Below the pieces are notes generated by a model. It saw nothing but the letters and a program-made list of their open reading frames with translations, did no database searches and had not been told where the DNA came from. The position numbers and the translations under genes were made by a program. Positions 32,517 to 43,274 of a stretch of 64,000 nt of DNA are shown here, one piece after another; the first letter of the stretch is position 1, and each line of letters begins with the position of its first letter. This DNA comes from Helianthus annuus (taxonomy: Eukaryota; Streptophyta; Magnoliopsida; Asterales; Asteraceae): assembly GCF_002127325.2 (NCBI RefSeq), contig NC_035434.2, forward strand, positions 150,409,692 through 150,473,691. The letters are read 5' to 3'.

Positions 32517-33664
32517 GATTGGTATCAGAGCCATAACTATAGGGAATTAGGTAGGATTGCCTTACTTTTGCCTGGTCTATAGTAGGAGTACTCTGATACC
32601 AGATTGGTATCAGAGCCGTAACTATAGGGAATTAGGAATGCTTTGCCTAGTCTATAGTTTAGGAGCTTTTTCACTATGTGTTACTTAAAACAACTTCCCT
32701 TCTATCTTCTTTGCTTCCCTCTACTTTCTTTTGGACTCTTAATATACATGCCTTTCCTAAGGCTAACACAATACACACTTGGAGGCTTTGAAGACACTCT
32801 TACAACACAATCGAAATGACTTATCAAGATAGGGGTGATTCCCACACTTGGTGATGATTTTCACTCAGCTATACTTTGATTTTTGCACGAAATCTACCCT
32901 CAAGTTAGGAGTGATATCCAAACCTTGTTGGGAGTTTTCCATTTCGTATTCTAGTGGACCCTTATCTTTTGATAAGTACCAACCACGTTAGGGTACGATG
33001 TTATCAAGTTAGAGGTGATACTCGCATCTTGTTAACTAGTCCCACTCCTCGATTTTCACTCTCGCCAAAGTTTCGATTTCCCAATCGATTAAGGATGTGT
33101 AGTAACTGGAAGGGTTAGGTACCGGTAGTCGGGACGTCCTGTCTAGGTTTGGCATTCGTATAAATCCATTAAGGACCCGTTGCCTACCTGGGGACCAGCG
33201 ATGAGAGTACCTATACCTATAGGCCAAAGCACGTTTCCTTAATTCGAGAAGGTCTTCGATTCACTTTGGAAGTGTCATACGTTACGTTCCGTGACAATCC
33301 ATATTTTACGTTAAATCTCTTTTATGTCATCTCAATTATTATGCGTTTTACGTTTGAGCGTTTCATTCATTTCTAGCTAGGAGACACATTTCGCACTATT
33401 GTCGTAACCTAAAACAATTAATGATACTCCCTCGTGAACAAATTAAATTTATTATGCTTTCATTATACATGTTATACTATGTGAAAATCTATGACATTTC
33501 ATTCATTTTATGTGAACAACAATGTGAAAGACAATGTGCTATGTGATGCATTCATGAAACCAATTTTCCTAAATAAAAACCTTATGATCAAAGTCTCATT
33601 TTATAAATCTTTTCAAAACTTTCATCTTGATTTCGAGGACGAAATCTCCTAAAGTAGGGGAGAC
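32517..33664 (+). other. Internal region of young LTR element, no genes
   Basis: Contains PBS TGGTATCAGAGCC at 32520-32532 and a second tandem copy at about 32607, then a leader related to 62200-62900. It ends with TTTCGAGGACGAAAT and the polypurine tract AAGTAGGGGAGAC before the 3' LTR. No open frame of note. The coding region has been deleted between about 33590 and 33625. Confidence 0.85.
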
Positions 33665-35389
33665 TGTAACGCCTCGCGTTTTTGAACTTTCTATTTAAAG
33701 CATAGTGGCTTGTACCTTCCAGTTTAGTCAATTGTACTCTCGTTTATTCCCAATTTCATTTCGAGACTTGAATCATAATGAAAAACGCATTATTTTAATC
33801 ACATGTTTGCTTGATTTCTATGTCGTGAAATTACACGTTGAAACACGTTGAAACTATGTAAGCACGTAAAAACAGTGAAATTCCATCTAAATCTCAGCTC
33901 TTAAATTCATCGTTGCCAAGAGATTACCCTAAACCGTACAAAAGTCGGGAATTCGTACGTTAATTCGGTAGTTTATCAGAAAATCCGGGTTAAATCAAGT
34001 ATATATAATATATTCTAAATCATAAGTTAACATTTTAATTAGTTAAATAAATCATGATATCAAACTTTATACAATAGATAAATTATTTTATCTATTTATC
34101 AAATTTTACAAAATAAATAAACAAAAGGAATTTTATTGTAATTATAGTTAGTTTAGGCTAACCAAGTTAGCTAAACCTTTGGAAACAATGAGTCTAACCA
34201 AGTTAAGCCTAACTTGGTTAGTTTTATGAAGGAATCAACCAACTAAGTTAGTCTAAGCTGTTATTAAAAAAAAATGGGTTTTTATGCGCGTAACAAGGAT
34301 CGAACCGGAGACCTCAAGTATAACAAACGACTCACTAACCACTCGGCCGGGCATGCCACATCCAACCTATTATGGAAACACATTATATTTATGCTATGAT
34401 TCGAATTCAAATCGAATTCTTTTAAACCGCCAAACCTGCATTACCGTGTAGATGGAAACTTCCCTTAACTGCTTCATCCTCCATTCCGGCCAGCTAGTCA
34501 CTTTCCATGATTTCCTAAGCTACCAAATCTCGATCATCAATCACCCCGGGTTTCCAAACATACCCGACACTTCACCCCTATATAACCCGGAACCATCCCC
34601 CACCTTTCACCACACACCTGTTTAACCGGAATACCACCGGAGAAGATCACCACCTCTCGTTCATACCAAACCCACACCCTCACCGTAACCACCTCTCTTC
34701 TTCCTCACCCCGCCGGAAAACCTCATCCCTCACCTCCACCTGCACGTCGCCGGACGACTCCCGCCGGGAACCTGCAACTCGACGGAGGAGACCCGATTCC
34801 GATACCGGTTCGTTTCTCCGACTTCCTTTCTTCGGTTAGTTTTCATTTTCCGGCCAAGAACCGTATACAGTTTGTTAATTATAATTGCTACTGTTATTGT
34901 TATATTTAATATTATTATTATTATTATTATTATTAGATTTAATGAACAGATTTATTATATTCAGAATTTTTACTTTCAGATTTAATATATCATTTAAATC
35001 AGAAATTATTTTGTAATCAGAATTTTTACTTCTGTTTTATTTTCAGAATTTTTATCTTAATAATCTGAATTATTATTTATAAATCAGAATTTCCTATTTA
35101 AATCAGAATTTGTATTTTTAATAAATCAGAATTTATTTATCAATTTCCAGAATTATTATTAAATTAATATTTAAACAATCTGAATTATTATTTATTTTCA
35201 GATTTATTGAATTGTTATTTTCAGATTTAATATATTATTTAAATCAGAATTATCATTGTATTATATCAGAATTTGTATTTTTGTTTTATTTTCAGAAATT
35301 ATATTTCAGAATTATTATGTTATAATAAACAAATCTACTATATTATTTAGATTAGCTACATTATTTTATAAAATAATCAGATCAATTAT

Positions 35390-35432
<43 letters not shown>

Positions 35433-36427
35433 ATTTTTTATTTAATCCAACATTTTGGTAATAATATTTATAATACTTGGTAAAATCAATATTTATTTTA
35501 CTCATTTATTTGTCATATATTTCATTAAATATAAAATATAAGGCATATGATTACTATTTAGAAATGTTAATTTTATTTTTCATAAATGCCTTGTTACTTA
35601 ATGATCTCTAAATTCCCAATAATTAATCAAATCCTCAAAATTAATAGGGTAATTCTCTTGTGCACATCCTCTTGGGAAATTCCTGATTCCTAATCTTGTT
35701 CCAAGAAATACGCACCGCACTCTAAGGTGAGTATACATGACCCATTTTCGTTTTACACTTTTGGGTGCAATATGTATTACATATCAAACATCACAACACA
35801 TTAAACATTTTATGCACACTCATTCCATATTCTATGTGACACACTTTATTCATGTTAGACATGTTATGCTACTGTAAACACCTAATGACTATGTGTTCAT
35901 TAACTTCGTACAAGCCTCCCCTAACAATGGTAGCGCTATAGGTTGAGAAACGCCCCTCCTGTTCTATGAGCAGGTATTGTTAGGTTTAACTATGTCAACC
36001 TACTCAAATTCGTTTGGGTACACTTTAATTGCGTTAAACTTTGGTTTGGGCACATAGAGTAACATCGTTTCGAGTATATACTGTTAACATGATATTGTAT
36101 TTCACATTTGGAATTGAGTAAACATTTTAAACACGTATATGCTATGTATGAAAACTTGTATACTCGCCAACATGCTTTTTGTTGATTTATTTTAATACAT
36201 ATTGCAGGTTGAATGATCAAGAAAACAAGAATCAAGCTAGGGTGGACATTAGAAACCCATTTAGCATTTTGATATTTGATAAACGTTATGTTCATTTATT
36301 TGGAACTATGTATCCCATTTTGAGATTAATGAAATAAATTAATTCATATTGTCACAATAGTGTTATGTTGTTTTGAGCAATTTGTTCGTCTCATCCCGAT
36401 GTTTCCGCCATCGGTTGGGGTGTGACA
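33665..36427 (+). repeat. 3' LTR (A') of young element
   Basis: 2763 bp, nearly identical to 29218-32516 without its MITE. It has a longer (AT)n run at 35395-35429, the same TATA, predicted intron (35727-36207) and stem-loop (35920-35984). Ends GGTTGGGGTGTGACA. Confidence 0.92.
35920..35984 (+). promoter_or_regulatory. Conserved LTR stem-loop, copy A'
   Basis: Same sequence as 32009-32073: arms CCTAACAAT and ATTGTTAGG with TAGCGCTA after the first arm. Confidence 0.7.
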
Positions 36428-38922
36428 GCTACTTCAACAGAGAAGGTGAACCAGTTGTTCCAAAGAAAGATATAATCTTTGAAGATGTTCTTCTCATAAT
36501 TCCTTCATCAGCCGAATACTATAGAAATGTATTGAAAGATGACACATATGCAAAAAGGCATCAAAAGGAAATCAGATATGCCATAACATCATGTCTGAGA
36601 AAAAGGGATGAAGAGAGAATGAAGAAGAATGTTGAAGAAATGGTGAATAATCTGAAGAAAGTTGCTGAAGAGGTTAAAGTTGAAGCTGTTGAAGTTGAGG
36701 TTGTGAATGAAATAAAATAAGTGAAAATAGAGAATGTGAAGGTAGAAGAAAAAGTTGAGGTGAAGGCAGAAGTTGAGAAAGCTGTTACTGAAAAACAACA
36801 GATTGTAGAAGATAAGAAGAAAATTGAGAGTTTGACTGAGGAAAAGAATGAGAATTTGGAAGCTGGTGATGCTGGTGATGAAGTCGATGTTGAAGAAAAG
36901 CAAAATGATGCTGATCAGAAGCAGACAGAGGCAGCTGAAAATACCAAAGTGCCAATCACTAAGGTAAATTCTGATTCTAAAATCTTAAAACCGATTGAAC
37001 AGTGCAAGAAATGCATGAAAATGTGCAGAGCTTGTACTGAAAAAGATGAGAAGTTTAGAATAAGAGATATTGAGTTCACAAAAATCAAAAATATTTTCAA
37101 AGAAAAATGCAAAGAAAGGCTAGAAAAGGAAAAAGTTTTAAAAGAAAATGATGAAAAACTTTCAGAAAAATGTAAAGAGTTAGAAAAAGAAAATGAGATT
37201 TTGAAAGAAAATGTTTTGAAAAAGACAGAAGAATGTGATCAAAAAGAAAATGTTTGTCAAGAAATGAAGAAAGAATATGATTTAATGAAATTGGCTTATC
37301 ATATTACAAAAGAGTTATATGAAAAAGTGAAAGATGAAATGAAATTTGCTCAATCAAGAATGAATTATCTTTCTGAAACAACTAAAGAACTTAAACGAAT
37401 GTATGAAATTAAACAAGGTGTTGTTAATTCCTATATTGAAGATGTTGCTAAGCTAAAGCGACAGATTGCTGATTTAGAACAGTACAACAACAAGTTAAAA
37501 AGTTATCACGTGTCATCATATGTGCTTGAACGTATTTTCAATATAAAACCGGGAGATGGTGAGTCTGAGCAAAACAAGAAAGGTATTGGATCAGAGTTTC
37601 ATCAAGTTCCACCACCGGAAAAGTTTGCATTTTATGATGAAGAAAATGTCGAAAAAGCTTTCAACCTGGTAGATCAATTGCCAGACAACATTGACGTAAC
37701 CAATTCCAAATCTGATGATTCTCATGATTCAGAGGTGGTATGTAAGGTCGTTGAAAGTGTGTTGAAAGAAGAGTCGGTTGATACAGGTAATTCTGAATCA
37801 CAAAATGAAAATGAAGGTAATTTTCATGATGGATATCTGAAAAACACAAAATCCAAGAAAAATTTGAATGATGATTCAAAGGGATTGGTTTATACCATGA
37901 TTGGATCAGACAAATTATTCTTAGATGTTGTATTCCCGATTCAGAATGTGATTTCAGAAAAGGTTGATAAAGTTTTCAAGATGGTTGAAATCGAAAAGTC
38001 TGAAATTTCAAAATTTGCTGGTAAAGGTCACAAAACTTTTTATAACAAATCTGGTTTTAAGAAGAAAAACATGAAGGCTGGGTTGGGTTATAAAAAGAAA
38101 CAAAATTGGAAGAAAAATGAAGTGCCAAACTCTCAGGCAAAAATGAGTTTTGTTCAAGGAAAGAGTTTAGCTGAAGAGAAAGAACTTAAAATTGGACAAC
38201 AGTCTAATGAAGAGTTCGTTGCTCAGAAAAAGCAACAACAACAGGTCAAAGATGTCTCAAAAAGGACATGTTTCAAATGTGATCAAATTGGTCATCTTGC
38301 TCGCAAGTGTCCAAATCTGAAACCTGTTGATGTTGACAAAATGAAATCTAAAAATGTGGAAACATAGAGATCTGAGGATGTGAAACAAAGGTCAACTAGA
38401 TTTGATTCAAAACAAACTTGGAGGTACAATACAAACAAGTTTGCTTCAAATCAAAATTGGAAATCAAACCCGAACAGGTTCGATTCAAGACAGACCTGGA
38501 ATTCTCACACACCCAGATTCAAAACAACACAAAGTTGGAGAACATCAGTTGATATGACAAAACCTCAAGAGTTTTGGAAACCAAAAGTTGTTGTTCAAAA
38601 TCAAAAGATTCAAAAAGAGACACATTTTTACAAACGTGGTACTCCAAAAGGTCAAAAATGGTCAGTTAAGAAACAAGTGACTTCGGTAAAAGATGAGAAA
38701 GTTGAAATTAAAGATGAAAAAGTCTTTGTTCAAAATGACAAAGATTTTCCGAGATTGAATGATGCATATTGTTCAATGAAACTGAAGATTATGAGAACGG
38801 AAGTTGGAGCAGCCTGGCACAACGAGAGGAGGAGAAGGCTGCTGAACCCCGGTTTAGTTGAACAGGGAGTTAAACATTTTCTGTTCATAAATAAACAATA
38901 TTTCAAAACCCCTAAAAATTGA
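36428..38922 (+). pseudogene. Copia-type gag, 3' part with coiled coil and CCHC
   Basis: Continuation of 27535-29217 after the nested element. 36433-36720: FNREGEPVVPKKDIIFEDVL and a charged helix, ending in TAA. The same frame continues at 36721-38367 as about 548 residues: Glu/Lys/Val-rich repeats (residues 1-60), a CxxC-CxxC-like QCKKCMKMCRAC motif, a long coiled coil (about residues 115-265), an acidic middle, then the zinc knuckle CFKCDQIGHLARKC (38269-38310). A TAG at 38365 precedes a basic tail (38380-38922) with repeated RFDSxQTW/NxxRF units. Function inferred: capsid/nucleocapsid-type structural protein of a copia-like element. Two in-frame stops break it. Confidence 0.82.
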
Positions 38923-40848
38923 AAAATTAAAAAAAAAAAACCAAAAATATGTTTTTAGTTTGTTAAAAATTTGAAAAACCAAAAATATGTTTTGTCTTTA
39001 ATTTTTGTCAAAAATAGAAAATTACAAAAATATGTGTTAATTGAATATGCCGAAACCCTCACGGCGGAACAAACATGATTAATTTCACAAGATTGAAAAA
39101 CGGTTTTCAAACTGTAAAAATCAATGTGTTGTAAATCATGCGGGTATGTTATTTTTCCGTAATTCAGTACACGAAAAGCAGAAAATGGATGGCGAGACAA
39201 AGCTATCAGTATCGGTTTGTCAAATTTTCTTTAAATGATTTTGCATTTTAGGGGGAGAAAAATTGTCAGAAAATCCAAAAATATTTGAAAATTTGAAAAA
39301 AGCCAAAAACATGATAAATTCAACAATTTGAGTTTTGTGTAAAAAGAGGAAATGATAGTACATCAGTAGACAGTTACAGTATGCTAAAGAAATGTAATGA
39401 TTAAATAACATTTAACAGTCTCACTGATGATATGCCGATAGGTTTTTATACATTTAGTAAACTTTTTCGGGATATAAACCTAAATTCAAACTTGCTTATT
39501 TCGTGGGGAACACTACTTGGATATATAGGTAACCCCTGAAATCTCGTTTGAAAGGTCCCTCTTTCTGAGATACTAGGTCTTTATACTCAGTGATATCTGG
39601 GGTATTATTCCAGGACTTCTGCTGAATGGAAGTTCTGACCTAGTCCTTGAATAATACTTTTCGCATTGCTTGAAACATAGCTCACCCTCAGTACAAAAAA
39701 AAAAATGATGAAACACTACAAAATGCTAATCATGTGCTGTTGAAGAAAAGATCCTCTAAAGGGGACACACCTAAAGTCGAACCGTCATCTCTCTGCTGAA
39801 CGGAAGTTCTGACCTGAGCTCTCACGGTTTCGCATCTAACCCCTTACAGATATCATCTAGGTATATTCACCTGTAAGACTGAATATTGGGATCTGGATAC
39901 GAGAGTATATTCAAGAGGTGGGACACATGAATGAGTTTTAAGTTCTTAAAACACCTAATTTGTATCCTGAACCAGTTGAAGTTTGTGTGAAGATTTAAGT
40001 GGATCAGTATATCGATAATCTAAGTGAATTGTTTAATTCTTAATGTGTAACTAAGCTCAACGATACTTGTGACTTGTCAAAAACTGATATGATCCTCTGA
40101 CGCATACTCAAACAAAAATATTGTCTGTAAATATGTTTGTACATATTTCTTTACTGCTTTATATTTTCAGAAAAATACAAAAAGATTTTTGATTCTGCTT
40201 TATTTTTGACAACCGATGTCTGAAATGCCGAGTTTCAAAATCTAAGTAAGTTGATTGTGTTTCTGAAAATAAAACAAGTTCATTAATTTGAAACTTGAAT
40301 TAAAAATCAAAAATCAAAAACAGTTTGTGATATCTCCAAGGTCATTAGTTTGGACTTGGATGATTAACTGTGAGGGAGTTAGAGTTTGGATTCTGAAACT
40401 GCCAAATCTGTAAAGTTTGTTGATAGGGGAGTGATTTAGAAAATTTGGATTTCCATATTACAATTTCTAGAAATTTAAAATGTTGTTACTTATAAACGTA
40501 TGAGTGTTGCAGATATTTTACCAGACTACAATCCTGAAAGCATTGTCTAAGGGGGAGTCTGAAGACGAGCTCAAAGCAAGGGGGAGCTTGTAACCGGGAA
40601 GCAAGGTGTCGATCCCTAAAGCACGGAAGCTTGACGAAAGGGGAGCCTGAAGAAGCTGTTGATAATAGAGCCAGTGATAAGATCCTGGTATAGTAGTTAA
40701 AGAGAGAAGCTGATCAAGAAAAGAAAAAGATTGATAGATGCTTACAGTGTTAGACAATTTGGAAAGAGCTTGAAGACTGATCAAGACTGAAGATGTGTCA
40801 TGATAGAGATTCGACACTGAAGACTTCATCAATATCCAAGGGGGAGTC
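38923..40848 (+). other. Long 3' non-coding domain of gag-only element
   Basis: Where pol would be expected there is no RT, integrase or protease motif in any frame. It contains two near-copies of CTGAATGGAAGTTCTGACCT (39627, 39797) and several polypurine tracts of the form AAGGGGGAG (39250, 40550, 40580, 40640, 40838), the last directly before the 3' LTR. Confidence 0.75.
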
Positions 40849-41254
40849 TGTTAGTGCACTATGTCTATTGACTTCATCTTGTATCGAGTCGTGTAATAGG
40901 ATAGGATAGGATTAACCAGTGCTCGGGTGCTAGAAACTGAGTTTTGTGTGTATAAGGTTGATTCCGCTTGAAAGTGACCAAGACCATTTCAAGCAAAATC
41001 ACTAACTTGCTGATTCCGCTTGAAAGTGTCTTTGTCAGTTCAAGCGAAATCACATAGGTGCACTTGGTTTTTCATTTGTAACTTTCAGATCTGAGTAGCG
41101 CAGCTCTGCCGGATTGTCTCCAGGTTGTAAATCAGTGTTAGATCAATAATAGAGACATTATAATTACATCGAGCATCCGTATCATTGATTCCGCCTTTGA
41201 TTCGGATAAACAACTCTTCTGATCGGCTCATTTGGGTCACACAACGATCCTACA
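40849..41254 (+). repeat. 3' LTR of gag-only element
   Basis: 406 bp. It differs from the 5' LTR by 11 substitutions and loss of 11 bp that contained the TATA-like TATATATA. Followed by the target duplication GGTTA (41255-41259). Confidence 0.9.
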
Positions 41255-41259
41255 GGTTA

Positions 41260-41612
41260 AAAATGCCATTTTGCAAATTTGGGGTGACCTTGTCTTTTCT
41301 AAAAAGGTGGAGAGCCAGTGGCGTAGACTTTCTCCTTTATGATAGATAGAAATATCACCTCCACTGATTTGACGTAATATCAACCGAACCAAAATTCGCC
41401 CAATAAACATCTTCCCTTGCCGACACCAACCAAAATAGTCAACCAACCATCTTTCTCTATGAACTGATCACCACTTTTTTTCTTTTTATTTGCTGTCAAC
41501 TACAACGACAGACTTTAGCTTCCACACCGTTTTACCGTCGTTGCAACCTCGCGAGGGGCTGTTCTCCTTTCTTGGAAAACGATTCTTAAAACCACCAAGC
41601 TTTGAAACCAAT
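41260..41612 (-). other. Leader of outer minus-strand element
   Basis: Non-coding. Ends beside the right LTR with a degenerate primer-site-like TGGTTTCAAAGC on the minus strand (two mismatches to TGGTATCAGAGC). Confidence 0.55.
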
Positions 41613-42401
41613 TGTTGGAATATTAGACCTTTGATCAAATAAATAAACATGCGATGTAAACAAACTTGTTTGACTCTTTTTATGATGCGGGTCCAAGTGT
41701 GGAGGAGCGGTCATCTTGTATTTAGAGGCCCAAGATCGTGTAACAAAAGGGGCTTCACTAAAATGGCTCTAACTTGGGCTACGGGGGTCTGTTTTGGGCG
41801 TGCGACCAGGTGTAACGACCGTGAGAACGAGCTCCATCTTGCTGCAAACGGCCTATGGCGGTTTGGGTCATCGTCCGGGCCAAAAAACGCTTAATTCTAT
41901 TAATTATTTACGTTTTTATGTTTTTTGAAGTGTTTTGGGCATTTTGTTTTTGGGCTTGTGTTTGGCCCATGGTCTTTTTGAGGCCCATTTTAAATTTTTG
42001 TCTCTATTTATGTCTTTCTATTGTAATTTGGATGGTCAGAATTGAATTTCGAATTTACTCAAATTTCACTTCAAATTCTGTGCCATTTGGGTTGAATTTT
42101 GGGGTTGGGGAAGATCAACACGGGTATTCGCAGAATCAACGTGTTTTGCTCTTCGTTATTGTAACACACGCTACATCATTTTATTATTAAACAAAAAACA
42201 CACAACCTAACCATCTATTTATACTAAACTCGTTTAATCCTAATTCCTAACCCAATTAAGCACCATTTCAATGATAAAAGAAACCAAGATTATTCAAACT
42301 ATTTAAATAAATAAACCAAACTATATTTATCTTGAACCAACTTGAATTATCTTTTCACCCATTAAACTTTATAGATAATCCACCAATTCAGAATTATCTC
42401 T
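41613..42401 (-). repeat. 5' LTR of outer minus-strand element
   Basis: Starts (plus strand) TGTTGGAATATT and ends GAATTATCTC next to resumed RRP45 exon sequence. 42185-42400 aligns with 21320-21562. The block 41690-42165 has no counterpart in the other LTR, so it is an insertion here or a deletion there. Confidence 0.7.
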
Positions 42402-43274
42402 TCAAAGAAAACATTGTGGTATGTAAATTGAATCTTATAGGCTACTTTCTATTAAATCATTTGCTAGTTATGATCAGATCTGGTTGATCAACAAAAATTT
42501 GGGGCCATTTTGATTATATTGGTGATCTTAGGTGATTGACGCGACACACTATGAAGAGGAAGTGATGGGTGGATCATTCACTGCTACACACTCAATACAA
42601 ATGGTGATGTTTGTGCTATTCAGAAAGTTGGGGACGATGGAGTCCTGCAGAGTGTTATTATGTTCTGTGAAAGCTGGTGATATAACAAGCAAAATATAGA
42701 ATGCCTTCCAATATATATAGAGTTATTATTTTAAGTTTTGATATGTATAATTCTAAGATAGTTTCTATAATACCATCAAAACTCTATTTGCAAATATGTA
42801 TTTTCAGGTTGAATCTTACAATACACAAAGATCATTACGGAAAATCAAACGTCATAATCCTTCATCTGCAGTGAGTAATGTGGCAAAACATCATATGGAA
42901 AGGTTAGGTTTGGGTGCAAATGAGTCTAGTGTAGGAAGCCAATCAAATGAACATGATAAAATGAATCTACTGATTTTGGATATAAGGGGGAATACCGCTT
43001 TCAATTTCAAAGAGCTCTAAATGGTATTAGTAATGGGCTTGCGAGTTGGTATGGTTCTCATATGGTGTTTATGTATTGAGCCTGTATTTGGATAGATGGG
43101 TGGGTTGGGTTAAAACAAGCCATTTTTAGTACGGGTCGAAACAAGCCACGTCTAGCATATCTACGATGATAGGGGAGAGTTCAATATAAACCAAATATTA
43201 TCTCATTAACTAGAGAACCGCATAAGCACTTGGACGTAGTGTTGACCAGATATACTAGTGTTGACCAACGTATC
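42402..43274 (+). pseudogene. RRP45 duplicate, exons 5 (end), 6 and 7 (start)
   Basis: 42402-42420 resumes exon 5 (AAAGAAAACATTGTGG). 42533-42700 is exon 6, with a 2-base insertion (ACACACTC), a deletion of about 20 bases around the IMQCLRIAS codons, and a TAG near its end. 42809-43020 is exon 7, reading VESYNTQRSLRKIKRHNPSSAVSN, AKHHMERLGLGANESSVG and stopping at 43020. The KHHMERLGLG block is a usual plant RRP45 motif that the intact gene at 13591 lacks. The copy is then split at 43274 by a solo LTR. Confidence 0.9.

Larger units (their letters stand above)
29218..36427 (+). mobile_element. Young coding-free LTR element (LARD-like)
   Basis: LTRs 29218-32516 and 33665-36427 enclose only 1148 bp. 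The 5-bp duplication GCTAC (29213-29217, 36428-36432) is perfect, and removing the element restores the gag codons ...ECY FNREGE. The interior has a PBS, the leader of a Ty3/gypsy element (compare 62101-62900) and a polypurine tract; gag-pol is wholly deleted. By eye the LTRs differ by one substitution plus length changes in an (AT)n and an A run, so insertion is recent. Confidence 0.92.
26468..41254 (+). mobile_element. Gag-only copia-type LTR element (TR-GAG-like)
   Basis: Complete element with LTRs 26468-26884 and 40849-41254, 5-bp duplication GGTTA (26463-26467, 41255-41259), PBS TGGTATCAGAGC at 26887, and polypurine tract AAGGGGGAGTC before the 3' LTR. About 4 kb of the interior is gag-like coding sequence and about 1.9 kb is non-coding. 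No protease, integrase, RT or RNase H motif is visible, so it must have depended on another element's enzymes. A 7.2-kb LTR element (29218-36427) is nested in gag. I count 11 substitutions and one 11-bp indel between the LTRs (about 2.7%). Confidence 0.88.
21248..42401 (-). mobile_element. Minus-strand LTR element that splits RRP45 copy
   Basis: The outermost element of the nest. Its LTRs (21248-21562 and 41613-42401) are alignable over about 300 bp. In minus orientation it starts TGAGATAATTC and ends CCAACA. A PBS-like ATTGGTTTCAAAGC (41599-41612) lies inside the right LTR and a polypurine tract AATTAAGGGGGTGCA (21563-21577) inside the left LTR. RRP45-copy exon 5 resumes exactly outside both ends. 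The flanking duplication (TCAAA-like) has decayed. Its own internal sequence is reduced to 21563-21930, part of 25641-26462 and 41260-41612, with no coding domain recognised; the rest is later insertions. Confidence 0.75.

Noticed and set aside
36589..36903. 104-residue minus-strand frame rich in Phe/Leu/Asn
   Set aside because: Shadow of the Glu/Lys-rich gag coding sequence on the other strand.
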